From Pseudomonas multiresinivorans (GTDB lineage: Bacteria; Pseudomonadota; Gammaproteobacteria; Pseudomonadales; Pseudomonadaceae): DNA of 64,000 nucleotides. Location: NCBI RefSeq assembly GCF_012971725.1, contig NZ_CP048833.1, positions 992,001 through 1,056,000 of the forward strand, read 5' to 3'. Below are positions 49,420 to 57,363 of the stretch, one piece after another; position 1 is the stretch's first letter, and the number at the start of each line of letters is the position of its first letter. Both the position numbers and the translations under genes were made by a program. A model generated the notes under the pieces. That model saw nothing but the letters and a program-made list of their open reading frames with translations. It did no database searches and was not told the DNA's origin.

Positions 49420-50811
49420 TCAGCCGTTGTGCGAGGCCTTGGCGGCGTCGGACTCGGGCAGGAACCAGTTCAGCAGCAGCGCGCAGATGCCGCCGGTGGC
49501 GACGCCGGATTCCAGCACGTTGCGGATCGCGTGGGGCATGTGCGCGAGGAACTCCGGCACCTGGGAAATGCCCAGGCCCAGCGCCAGGCTGACGGCGATG
49601 ATCAGCAGCGCGCGGCGGTCCAGATGGGTGCCGGCAAGGATGTTGATACCCGAAGCGGCGACCGCGCCGAACATCACCATCACTGCGCCGCCGAGCACCG
49701 GCTCCGGCACGGCCTGGATCACCCCGGCGACGCTGGGGAACAGGCCCAGCACGATGAGCATCGCGGCGATCCACAGGCCGACGTGGCGGCTGGCGACGCC
49801 GGTCAGCTGGATCACGCCGTTGTTCTGTGCAAACACCGAGCTGGGGAAGGTGTTGAACAGGCCGGCCAGCAGCGAGTTGGCGCCGTTCACCAGCACGCCG
49901 CCCTTGATGCGCTGCATCCACAGCGGGCCTTCCACCGGCTGCTTGGATATCTTGCTGGTGGCGGTGACGTCGCCGATGGCTTCCAGCGAGGTGACCAGGT
50001 AGATCACCAGCATCGGGATGAACAGGCTCCAGGAGAAGCCCAGGCCGAAGTGCAGCGGCACCGGCACCTGGAACGCCGGCGCCTCGTGCATGCCGGTGAA
50101 GTCCAGGCGGCCCAGGTAGCCGGCCAGCGCGTAGCCCACCGCGAGGGCGATGACGATGGCGCCGCTGCGCATCCACACCACCGGGATGCGGTTGAGGATG
50201 ACGATGATCGCCAGCACCAGGCCCGACAGCATCAGGTTCTCGCCGTTGGCAAAGGTGCCGTTGGCCATGGCGGAGAAGCCGCCGCCCATGCTGATCAGGC
50301 CGACCTTGATCAGGGTGAGGCCGATCATCAGCACCACGATGCCGGTGACCAGCGGGGTGATCAGGCGCTTCACGAACGGAAGGATGCGCGATACGCCCAT
50401 CTCGACGAAGGAGCCAGCCATGACCACACCGAAGATCGCCGCCATCACTGCTTCCACCGGCGTGCCGCTCTTCACCATCAGCGCGCCGCCGGCGATCAGC
50501 GGGCCGACGAAGTTGAAGCTGGTGCCCTGGACGATCAGCAGCCCCGCGCCGAACGGCCCGAAGCGCTTGCACTGGACGAAGGTGGCGATGCCGGAGATCA
50601 CCAGCGACATCGACACGATCAGGTTGGTGTCGCGCGGCGACACGCCCAGTGCCTGGCAGATCAGCAGGCCGGGGGTGACGATCGGCACGATGATCGCCAG
50701 CAGGTGCTGCAGTGCCGCGAGCAGGGCAATGGGCAGGGCGGGGCGGTCTTCCAGGCCGTAGACCAGATCGGGCTGATCCTTGGCGGCGGACGGGTTCTCG
50801 AGGGAGCTCAT
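49420..50811 (-). CDS. NCS2-family purine permease (xanthine/urate type)
   Basis: This 463-residue inner-membrane transporter has about 14 hydrophobic helices. The nucleobase-ascorbate family signature QNNGVIQLTGVASRHVG (about 328-344) is present, as are the conserved GTSFNFVGP and TSLEAIGDVTATSK with the acidic substrate-site residue. The QNNG.IQLTG form is that of bacterial xanthine/urate proton symporters (XanQ/XanP/UacT) rather than uracil UraA. The exact substrate cannot be fixed. It is divergent from the pilin gene, with 269 bp between them. Confidence 0.9.
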   Translation of the reverse strand: MSSLENPSAAKDQPDLVYGLEDRPALPIALLAALQHLLAIIVPIVTPGLLICQALGVSPRDTNLIVSMSLVISGIATFVQCKRFGPFGAGLLIVQGTSFNFVGPLIAGGALMVKSGTPVEAVMAAIFGVVMAGSFVEMGVSRILPFVKRLITPLVTGIVVLMIGLTLIKVGLISMGGGFSAMANGTFANGENLMLSGLVLAIIVILNRIPVVWMRSGAIVIALAVGYALAGYLGRLDFTGMHEAPAFQVPVPLHFGLGFSWSLFIPMLVIYLVTSLEAIGDVTATSKISKQPVEGPLWMQRIKGGVLVNGANSLLAGLFNTFPSSVFAQNNGVIQLTGVASRHVGLWIAAMLIVLGLFPSVAGVIQAVPEPVLGGAVMVMFGAVAASGINILAGTHLDRRALLIIAVSLALGLGISQVPEFLAHMPHAIRNVLESGVATGGICALLLNWFLPESDAAKASHNG

Positions 50812-51080
50812 GGGCGGCGGTCCGGGAAAAAAGAGCGCGATTTTACTGGCCCGGAGCGGGATCGCACAGTGCCATGAGGCAAGGAGGGATAAACGGGGAA
50901 GTTCGGATTCCTACGCCAAGGCCGGGCAGGGGTACCGCCCTGGCTTTCGACGCAAGAAAAAGTGCCGAATTTTCAACAGGGTGCGCGGACGCGTCTGAAT
51001 GATCGTGCCCGGTTGCGTGACTTCACTGGAGTACATCCGGAGCCATTCAGGGCCTCGGCGTAATCCAGAAGGATATGAAG
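50812..51080. other. Permease-pilin intergenic region
   Basis: These 269 bp separate divergent genes. No convincing sigma54 site (TGGCAC-N5-TTGC) for a pilin promoter and no inverted repeat were found. Only the AAGGA ribosome site (51069-51073) is clear. Confidence 0.5.
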
Positions 51081-51530
51081 ATGCGCAAACAACAGGGTTT
51101 CACTCTGATCGAGCTGATGATCGTGGTGGCGATCATCGGGATTCTGGCTTCGGTGTCCTTGCCCCTTTACTCGGACTATTCGTCGCGCACCAGAGCTGCG
51201 GCGGCAGTGAGCGAGTTGGCTGCGGTGAAAACTGCTGTGGGAATGTGTGTATCAGAGGCGGAAAAGTCGGAGTGCAAGGCGGGCGAGTTCGGTATCCCAG
51301 CGGAACTCTCTACTGAGAACATCACGAAGTATGCAGTTTCGAATGGTGCTATCGAAGTGACGACCAGTGCTACTGACTCCGACGGGAAGTCGCTGGAAAT
51401 GACTATGACAGCCAGTAAGTCAGCGGGGGCAACCCACATCGTTTGGGAAACCAAGGGGTCGATCTGCAGTGCCGATCGTGGAATCAAGCCCGGCACCGGC
51501 GGGTGCGCCAAGTCTGCAAAGGAAGGTTGA
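51081..51530 (+). CDS. Type IV pilin (PilA-like), orphan
   Basis: This is a 149-residue prepilin with a six-residue leader MRKQQG, a cleavage and methylation site before Phe, Glu5 of the mature protein and the hydrophobic helix [20 protein letters not shown]. Two cysteine pairs follow: GMC...EC at about 53-63, and [14 protein letters not shown] at about 129-142. The second resembles the C-terminal disulfide loop of PilA. The start at 51081, not 51075, is set by AAGGA spacing. No other pilus gene is adjacent. The body uses many A/T-ending codons and has clearly lower GC than its neighbours, suggesting acquisition or diversifying selection. Confidence 0.88.
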   Translation: MRKQQGFTLIELMIVVAIIGILASVSLPLYSDYSSRTRAAAAVSELAAVKTAVGMCVSEAEKSECKAGEFGIPAELSTENITKYAVSNGAIEVTTSATDSDGKSLEMTMTASKSAGATHIVWETKGSICSADRGIKPGTGGCAKSAKEG

Positions 51531-51550
51531 TTCCAACTTTTGTTGCGCAA

Positions 51551-51578
51551 AAAAAGCCCGGCATTCGCCGGGCTTTTT
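51551..51578. terminator. Bidirectional terminator between pilin gene and ilvD
   Basis: AAAAAGCCCGGC and GCCGGGCTTTTT form a perfect stem with A- and T-runs on both sides, serving both convergent genes. Confidence 0.9.
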
Positions 51579-51594
51579 CATTCCGCTACCAGAC

Positions 51595-53433
51595 TCAACC
51601 GTCCAGCAGCGCCTTGTCGCGCACCGCGCCCTTGTCGGCGCTGGTGGCCAGCAGGGCGTAGGCCTTCAGCGCGGTGCTCACCTTGCGTGCGCGGGGTTGA
51701 GCCGGCTTCCAGCCCTTCTTGTCCTGCTCGGCGCGGCGGGTGGCCAGCTCTTCATCGCTCACCAGCAGGTTGATGCTGCGATTGGGGATGTCGATCAGTA
51801 CCTTGTCGCCGTCCTGCACCAGGCCGATGGCGCCGCCTGCGGCAGCTTCCGGCGAGGCGTGGCCGATGGACAGGCCGGAGGTGCCGCCGGAGAAGCGACC
51901 GTCGGTGAGCAGGGCGCAGTCCTTGCCCAGGCCCTTGGACTTCAGGTAGCTGGTCGGGTACAGCATTTCCTGCATGCCCGGGCCACCTTTCGGGCCTTCG
52001 TAGCGGATGATCACGATGTCGCCGGGCTTCACTTCGTCGGCGAGGATGCCCTTCACGGCGCCGTCCTGGCTTTCGAAGATCTTCGCGCGGCCTTCGAACA
52101 CGTGGATGGATTCGTCGACGCCGGCGGTCTTCACCACGCAGCCGTCGAGGGCGATGTTGCCGTACAGCACGGCCAGGCCGCCCTCCTGGGAGTAGGCGTG
52201 CTCGACGCTGCGGATGCAGCCTTCGGCGCGGTCATCGTCCAGGGTGTCCCAGCGGGTGCTCTGGCTGAACGCCACCTGGGTCGGGATGCCGGCGGGGCCG
52301 GCCTTGAAGAAGGTGTGGACCTTCTCGTCGCGGGTCTGGGTGATGTCCCACTGGGCGATGGCGTCGGCCATGCTCGGGCTGTGCACGGTCGGTACGTCGG
52401 TGTGCAGCAGGCCGCCACGGGCCAGTTCACCGAGGATGGAGAAGATACCGCCGGCGCGGTGCACGTCTTCCATGTGGTACTTCTGGATGTTCGGCGCGAC
52501 TTTGCACAGCTGCGGCACCTTGCGCGACAGGCGATCGATGTCGCGCAGGTCGAAGGCGATCTCCGCCTCCTGGGCGGCGGCCAGCAGGTGCAGGATGGTG
52601 TTGGTCGAACCGCCCATGGCGATGTCCAGGGTCATGGCGTTCTCGAACGCCTTGAAGCTGGCGACATTACGCGGCAGCACGGACTCGTCGCCTTCGCCGT
52701 AGTAGCGCTGGCACAACTCGACGGCCAGGCGGCCGGCGCGCAGGAACAGCTGCTCGCGGTCGGCGTGGGTGGCCAGGGTCGAACCGTTGCCCGGCAGCGA
52801 CAGGCCCAGGGCTTCGGTCAGGCAGTTCATCGAGTTGGCGGTGAACATGCCGGAGCAGGAGCCGCAGGTCGGGCAGGCGCTGCGCTCGTACTCGGCGACC
52901 TTCTCGTCGGAGCAGGAGTCGTCGGCGGCGACGACCATGGCGTCCACCAGGTCCAGGCCGTGGTTGGCCAGCTTGGTCTTGCCGGCTTCCATCGGGCCGC
53001 CGGAGACGAATACCACCGGGATGTTCAGGCGCAGGGCGGCCATCAGCATGCCGGGGGTGATCTTGTCGCAGTTGGAAATGCAGACGATGGCGTCGGCGCA
53101 GTGGGCGTTGACCATGTATTCCACGGAGTCGGCGATGATCTCGCGCGACGGCAGGGAATAGAGCATGCCGTCATGGCCCATGGCGATGCCGTCGTCCACG
53201 GCGATGGTGTTGAATTCCTTGGCCACGCCGCCGTGCTTTTCGATCTCGCGGGCGACCAGCTGGCCCAGGTCCTTCAGGTGCACGTGGCCGGGCACGAACT
53301 GGGTGAAGGAGTTGGCGATGGCGATGATCGGCTTCTTGAAGTCTTCGTCCTTCATCCCGGTGGCGCGCCAGAGGGCGCGGGCGCCGGCCATGTTGCGGCC
53401 GTGGGTGGAGGTTTTCGAACGGTAATCGGGCAT
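51595..53433 (-). CDS. ilvD: Dihydroxy-acid dehydratase
   Basis: This 612-residue iron-sulfur enzyme dehydrates dihydroxy acids in isoleucine and valine synthesis. Cluster and metal signatures are [32 protein letters not shown] and the C-terminal [20 protein letters not shown]. The length equals Pseudomonas IlvD. The start is [21 protein letters not shown]; longer upstream frames are not conserved. It is convergent with the pilin gene. With ilvA in the same window, two branched-chain enzymes are present but unlinked. Confidence 0.97.
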   Translation of the reverse strand: MPDYRSKTSTHGRNMAGARALWRATGMKDEDFKKPIIAIANSFTQFVPGHVHLKDLGQLVAREIEKHGGVAKEFNTIAVDDGIAMGHDGMLYSLPSREIIADSVEYMVNAHCADAIVCISNCDKITPGMLMAALRLNIPVVFVSGGPMEAGKTKLANHGLDLVDAMVVAADDSCSDEKVAEYERSACPTCGSCSGMFTANSMNCLTEALGLSLPGNGSTLATHADREQLFLRAGRLAVELCQRYYGEGDESVLPRNVASFKAFENAMTLDIAMGGSTNTILHLLAAAQEAEIAFDLRDIDRLSRKVPQLCKVAPNIQKYHMEDVHRAGGIFSILGELARGGLLHTDVPTVHSPSMADAIAQWDITQTRDEKVHTFFKAGPAGIPTQVAFSQSTRWDTLDDDRAEGCIRSVEHAYSQEGGLAVLYGNIALDGCVVKTAGVDESIHVFEGRAKIFESQDGAVKGILADEVKPGDIVIIRYEGPKGGPGMQEMLYPTSYLKSKGLGKDCALLTDGRFSGGTSGLSIGHASPEAAAGGAIGLVQDGDKVLIDIPNRSINLLVSDEELATRRAEQDKKGWKPAQPRARKVSTALKAYALLATSADKGAVRDKALLDG

Positions 53434-53809
53434 GACAGGTTCCTGCGGCTCAGGTGCACGGTGGGAGTCGATCCGGGTCTTCTGTGCGGCGGCGTGCAGC
53501 GGATGGCGCTGGCCGGCGAGACCTTGAGCAGACTCTAAGTCGTATCGTGAGCGCGGTACGCACCGGATGCAAACAGCAGATGGCCTTGCATGGGCGAGGT
53601 CGGCGCGGGGCTTGGCGGGGTCACCGCCTGCTCGGCCGGGGCTCACAGGCCCGCCGGGGGATAAATGGCAGGAATGAGCCGGATTCTACGCCGGCCCTTG
53701 CCGCCAGGGAAAGGCTGGCGGTCGGCGCGGGCCATAGACTTTCGCCGCGCTGGCGTGGTCAGAATGGCCACTGACGCTTTTCGATCCCGTTCGTTGAAGG
53801 AGCAACCCC
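53434..53809. promoter_or_regulatory. ilvD upstream region
   Basis: This 376-bp stretch has no gene. A weak minus-strand promoter, TTCCCT (53711-53706) with a 17-bp spacer to TAGAAT (53688-53683), would give ilvD a leader of about 240 nt. Translating that leader showed no branched-chain-rich peptide. A CCGCCAG/CTGGCGG hairpin is at 53701-53721. Nothing else was recognised. Confidence 0.3.
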
Positions 53810-54124
53810 ATGAGAATCATCCCCGTCGCCGTACTGGTCGCGCTCTTCGTTGGTAGCGTGCAGGCCTCGTCCGATGCGGCCTGGCAAGCGCAGGACAAGC
53901 AGCAGCGCGAGGCCTGCCTGGCGCTGAGCCATCTGCAGAACAAGAAGGTACTGGGCGCGCCGGTGCTGTTCGACGACAGCGTGGGCTACACGGCGCTGAT
54001 GATTGGAGGCAAGTACCCACAGGCGCACATGAAGGGCAAGCAGGGGCGCGAGCTTTGCCTGTTCCAGCGCAGCACCGGCAAGGCGGTGATCAGCGAGGCG
54101 GATTCGCTGATGCCGGTGAAGTGA
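53810..54124 (+). CDS. Small exported protein, unknown
   Basis: This is a 104-residue protein with a signal peptide (MRIIPVAVLVALFVGSVQA, cleavage after about residue 19). The mature part of about 85 residues contains two cysteines (in EACLAL and ELCLFQ), which could form a disulfide in the periplasm. AGGAGCAACCCC lies directly before the ATG. I do not recognise the family and no enzyme motif is visible. It stands alone, with ilvD divergent upstream and a repeat array downstream. Confidence 0.75.
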   Translation: MRIIPVAVLVALFVGSVQASSDAAWQAQDKQQREACLALSHLQNKKVLGAPVLFDDSVGYTALMIGGKYPQAHMKGKQGRELCLFQRSTGKAVISEADSLMPVK

Positions 54125-54144
54125 AGGGGGGAGGGACCTTATCT

Positions 54145-54291
54145 CGTAGGGCGCATAACGCCCCAAGCGCTATCCGTCGACTCGTGGATAGAGCCGGCGG
54201 ATAAAGCGTTCCGCTTTATGCGCCCTACTTTACTGACATGATGCAGCGTTGCCGGTCGTAGGGCGCATAACGCCTCAAGCGTTATCCGCCG
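54145..54291. repeat. Array of GTAGGGCGCATAACGCC-type repeats
   Basis: Three copies are present. CGTAGGGCGCATAACGCCCC (54145-54179) and CGTAGGGCGCATAACGCCTC (54257-54291) are direct copies. An inverted copy, GATAAAGCGTTCCGCTTTAT then GCGCCCTAC, lies between (about 54197-54228). Each copy includes an AGCG.TATCC core. A related single copy is at 28567-28599. They differ in sequence from the main REP family. Confidence 0.8.
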
Positions 54292-54309
54292 TCCGCCGTT
54301 GAAACGAAA

Positions 54310-54343
54310 AACGGGGCGCATCCCGAGAGGAGGCGCCCCGTTC
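54310..54343 (-). terminator. Intrinsic terminator after rlmI
   Basis: On the minus strand, ACGGGGCGC pairs with GCGCCCCGT and is followed by TTTTTCGTTT. Confidence 0.88.
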
Positions 54344-54358
54344 TCGTGCTGTACCGTC

Positions 54359-55555
54359 TTAGCCGTTAGGCAGCAGGCGCACGGTCAGGCTCTTGATGTA
54401 ACGGGTTTCCGGGATCGCCAGGTGGACCGGGTGGTCCGGGCCCTGGCCGCCGCGCTCGAGCAGCTGGATGTTGCGGTCCAGGTGGCGGGCGCTGCCCAGC
54501 AGGATGTTCTGCAGGTCGTCCTCGGGCAGGTGCATCGAGCAGGAGGCGCTGACCAGCACGCCGTCCTTGGACAGCAGGCGCATGGCCTGTTCGTTGAGGC
54601 GGCGGTAGGCGGCCTCGCCGTTCTTCAGGTCCTTCTTGCGCTTGATGAAGGCGGGCGGGTCGGCAACGATCACGTCGAAGCGTTCGTCGGCGGCCTTCAG
54701 CTCGCGCAGGGCGTCGAACACGTCGCCTTCCACGCAGGCGACTTTCTCGGCCAGGCCGTTGAGGGTGGCGTTGCGCTCCACGCCATCCAGGGCGAATCCG
54801 GAGGCGTCGACGCACATCACTTCGCTGGCGCCGAAGGCTGCGGCCTGGATGCCCCAGCCGCCGATGTAGCTGAACAGGTCGAGCACGCGCTTGCCCTGCA
54901 CATAGGGCTGCAGGCGGGCGCGGTTCATGCGGTGGTCGTAGAACCAGCCAGTCTTCTGGCCGGCCAGTACCGGGGCTTCGAACTTCACGCCGTTCTCTTC
55001 CAGGGCGACCCATTCCGGGACTTCGCCGTAGGCGTTCTCGACGTAGCGCTCAAGGCCTTCGGCATCGCGGGCGCTGGAGTCGTTCTTCCACAGCACGGCG
55101 CTGGGCTTGAGCACCTGCAGCAGGGCGGCGAGTACGTCGTCGCGGTGCTTCTCCATGGTCGCCGAGGCGAGCTGGACTACCAGTACGTCGCCGAAACGGT
55201 CTACTACCAGGCCCGGCAGCAGGTCGGAGTCACCGTAGACGAGGCGGTAGAACGGCTTGTCGAACAGGCGTTCACGCAGGCTCAGCGCGACGTTCAGGCG
55301 GTGAACCAGCAGCGATTTGTCGAGAACGTGCTTGGTATCGCGGGAAATCAGGCGGGCGCAGATGAGGTTGTTCGGGCTCATCGCGACGATGCCCAGCGGC
55401 TTACCATTGGCCATTTCGAGGATGGCCTGTTCGCCGGCGCCGAAGCCGTTCAGCGGGGTGGCGGCGACGTCCACCTCGTTGCTGTAGACCCACAGGTGGC
55501 CGGCGCGCAGGCGGCGCTCGGCGTTGGCTTTCAGACGCAGGCTGGGCAGGGTCAT
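54359..55555 (-). CDS. rlmI: 23S rRNA (cytosine-C5) methyltransferase RlmI-type
   Basis: This is a 398-residue SAM-dependent methyltransferase. An N-terminal PUA domain (about 1-80; RRLRAGHLWVYSNEVD) is followed by a linker with VVDRFGDVLVVQ. The Rossmann catalytic domain has VLDLFSYIGGWGIQAAAFGA for SAM binding, DPPAFIKRK (motif IV) and a cysteine near VLVSASCSMHLP. This architecture and length match E. coli RlmI, which methylates C1962 of 23S rRNA. The exact target is inferred from homology. It ends at a strong terminator. Confidence 0.9.
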   Translation of the reverse strand: MTLPSLRLKANAERRLRAGHLWVYSNEVDVAATPLNGFGAGEQAILEMANGKPLGIVAMSPNNLICARLISRDTKHVLDKSLLVHRLNVALSLRERLFDKPFYRLVYGDSDLLPGLVVDRFGDVLVVQLASATMEKHRDDVLAALLQVLKPSAVLWKNDSSARDAEGLERYVENAYGEVPEWVALEENGVKFEAPVLAGQKTGWFYDHRMNRARLQPYVQGKRVLDLFSYIGGWGIQAAAFGASEVMCVDASGFALDGVERNATLNGLAEKVACVEGDVFDALRELKAADERFDVIVADPPAFIKRKKDLKNGEAAYRRLNEQAMRLLSKDGVLVSASCSMHLPEDDLQNILLGSARHLDRNIQLLERGGQGPDHPVHLAIPETRYIKSLTVRLLPNG

Positions 55556-55636
55556 GGGGAAGGCTCCGGCAAAAGAGCGGGATTATAGCGCAGCAGCGTG
55601 CGCCGCCGGAGCAGGGCGCACGCGCTTTTGATCGGA

Positions 55637-56176
55637 TCAGGCGGCGAGGGTTTCGATCAGCTGCTTGTTGAAGGCGGGGATGTCGTCGGGCTTGCGGCTG
55701 CTGATCAGATGACCGTCCTTGACCACCTGGCGGTCGACCCAGTGGCCGCCGGCATTGTTGATGTCGTCCTTGAGCGAGTTCCAGCTGGTCAGGGTCTTGC
55801 CCTTCACCAGGCCGGCGGAGACCAGCAGCCAGGCGCCGTGGCAGATCACGGCGATGGGTTTGCCGGCCTCGCTGGCCTTCTGCACGATTTCCTGGGCCTT
55901 GGGCAGGTTGCGGATCTGGTCGGCGTTGATCACGCCGCCGGGGAGCAGCACCGCGTCATAGTCGTCGATGCGGGCGGTCTCGAAGGTGCCGTCGACCTTG
56001 AAATTGTCCGCCGGCTTGTCGTGGTTCCAGCCGCGTACCTTGTCCTTGCTGTCGGAGAGGATCCTCACCTTGGCGCCGGCCTCCTCGAGCGCCTCGCGCG
56101 GGCCGGTCAGTTCGACCTGTTCGAAACCATCGGTGACCAGGATGGCGACGGTCTTGCCTTTGAGTGTCTTGCTCAT
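55637..56176 (-). CDS. pfpI: PfpI/DJ-1 family protein
   Basis: This is a 179-residue member of the DJ-1/PfpI superfamily. The nucleophile-elbow cysteine is in IAVICHGAWLLVSA (about 103-116), with the paired glutamate in TDGFEQVELTGPREAL near the N-terminus and DAVLLPGGVINADQIR between. PfpI of P. aeruginosa is reported to protect against several stresses and DNA damage; protease, deglycase and hydratase activities have all been proposed for the family. The length equals the Pseudomonas protein. It is divergent from the HDOD gene. Confidence 0.92.
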   Translation of the reverse strand: MSKTLKGKTVAILVTDGFEQVELTGPREALEEAGAKVRILSDSKDKVRGWNHDKPADNFKVDGTFETARIDDYDAVLLPGGVINADQIRNLPKAQEIVQKASEAGKPIAVICHGAWLLVSAGLVKGKTLTSWNSLKDDINNAGGHWVDRQVVKDGHLISSRKPDDIPAFNKQLIETLAA

Positions 56177-56315
56177 GGCGTGTCTCCCATTTCTTCCGCT
56201 TGGGTGTAAAGGTTCCGACACAGCAGCCGATGAAAGTTCAGTCTAAAACGGCAGTTCCAGAATGCGTTGCTCTGGGTAAACTGTGCGCCCCGTCAACTTT
56301 CCAGTCTGCGCCTTC

Positions 56316-57194
56316 ATGTCCCAGGAACTCTCCGCCGAACAGATCCGTCAGGCCCTGCAGGGCATCAGCGTGCCGCCGCAGCCGCAGATCATGGTTGACC
56401 TGCAGATGGAGCAGTTCATGCCCAATCCGGACCTGAAGGCGATCGCCAAGCTGATCAGCCAGGACCCGGGGCTGTCCGGTGCGCTGCTGAAGCTGGTGAA
56501 CTCGCCGTTCTTCGGCCTGGCCAATCGCATCACTTCGATCCAGCGGGCGGTGAACCTGCTGGGTAGCCGTTCGGTTATCAACCTGATCAACGCCCAGTCG
56601 ATCAAGGGCGAAATGACCGACGACACCATCGTCACCCTCAATCGCTTCTGGGATACCGCGCAGGACGTGGCCATGAGCTGCCTGACCCTGGCCAAGCGCA
56701 TTGGCTACGAGTCGGTGGACGAGGCGTACGCGCTGGGGTTGTTCCACAACTGCGGCATCCCGCTGATGCTCAAGCGGTTCCCCAATTACATGGCGGTGCT
56801 GGAAGAGGCCTACGCCAGCGCCAGCGATGAGCGTCGGGTGGTGGACACCGAGAACCGTGTGCTGAATACCAACCACGCGGTGGTCGGTTACTTCACGGCA
56901 CGCTCGTGGCGCCTGCCGGAGCACGTCTGCGAGGCCATCGCCAACCACCACAACGCGCTGTCGATCTTCAGCGACGACAACTCCCGCGACACCCAGCTGA
57001 AGAACCTGCTGGCGATCCTCAAGATGGCCGAGCACATCTGTGGCTCCTACCGTGTGTTGGGGAACCAGACCGAGGACCACGAGTGGGAGAGCGTTCGCGC
57101 GCTGGTGCTGGATTACGTCGGGCTGACCGAGTACGACTTCGAGAACCTCAAGGGCAGCATTCTCGAGTTGGGCGTGGGGCAGGGGACGTACTGA
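56316..57194 (+). CDS. HDOD-domain signalling protein
   Basis: This 292-residue cytosolic protein consists mainly of an HDOD domain (about 15-215; ISVPPQPQIMVDLQMEQFMP, LISQDPGLSGALLKLVNSPFFG, LGLFHNCGIPLML). HDOD proteins are degenerate relatives of HD-GYP phosphodiesterases and usually act as scaffolds in motility, chemotaxis or stress signalling. A catalytic HD pair is not evident. It is followed by a REP pair and a terminator shared with fabY. The function is unknown beyond the domain. Confidence 0.87.
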   Translation: MSQELSAEQIRQALQGISVPPQPQIMVDLQMEQFMPNPDLKAIAKLISQDPGLSGALLKLVNSPFFGLANRITSIQRAVNLLGSRSVINLINAQSIKGEMTDDTIVTLNRFWDTAQDVAMSCLTLAKRIGYESVDEAYALGLFHNCGIPLMLKRFPNYMAVLEEAYASASDERRVVDTENRVLNTNHAVVGYFTARSWRLPEHVCEAIANHHNALSIFSDDNSRDTQLKNLLAILKMAEHICGSYRVLGNQTEDHEWESVRALVLDYVGLTEYDFENLKGSILELGVGQGTY

Positions 57195-57205
57195 CCGGAG
57201 CCAGG

Positions 57206-57285
57206 TGTAGGAGCGAGCTTGCTCGCGAACGGGTTTTGCTGGTGACGACGGTGTTGTGCGGTTCGCGAGCAAGCTCGCTCCTACA
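57206..57285. repeat. REP element, inverted pair
   Basis: TGTAGGAGCGAGCTTGCTCG and GCGAGCAAGCTCGCTCCTAC are perfect inverted copies enclosing about 32 bp. It lies at the junction of the folA-HDOD block and the fabY-arc block. Confidence 0.92.
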
Positions 57286-57318
57286 GGCCTCGACCACACC
57301 GAGTGAGTCGTCAGGCAC

Positions 57319-57346
57319 AAAAAAGCCGGGAATCTGCCCGGCTTTT
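57319..57346. terminator. Bidirectional terminator between HDOD gene and fabY
   Basis: AAAAAGCCGGG pairs with CCCGGCTTTTT across a six-base loop. Confidence 0.9.
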
Positions 57347-57363
57347 TCGCTCAACGTCGGCGA

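Noticed and set aside
50812..51080. Sigma54 promoter for the pilin
   Set aside because: No TGGCAC-N5-TTGC match could be found by eye in the upstream region.
51469..53538. 689-codon plus-strand frame
   Set aside because: Antisense to ilvD with no recognisable domain; shadow of codon bias.
53535..53591. 18-codon minus-strand frame in the ilvD leader
   Set aside because: No ribosome site and no enrichment in Ile, Leu or Val; not an attenuator peptide.
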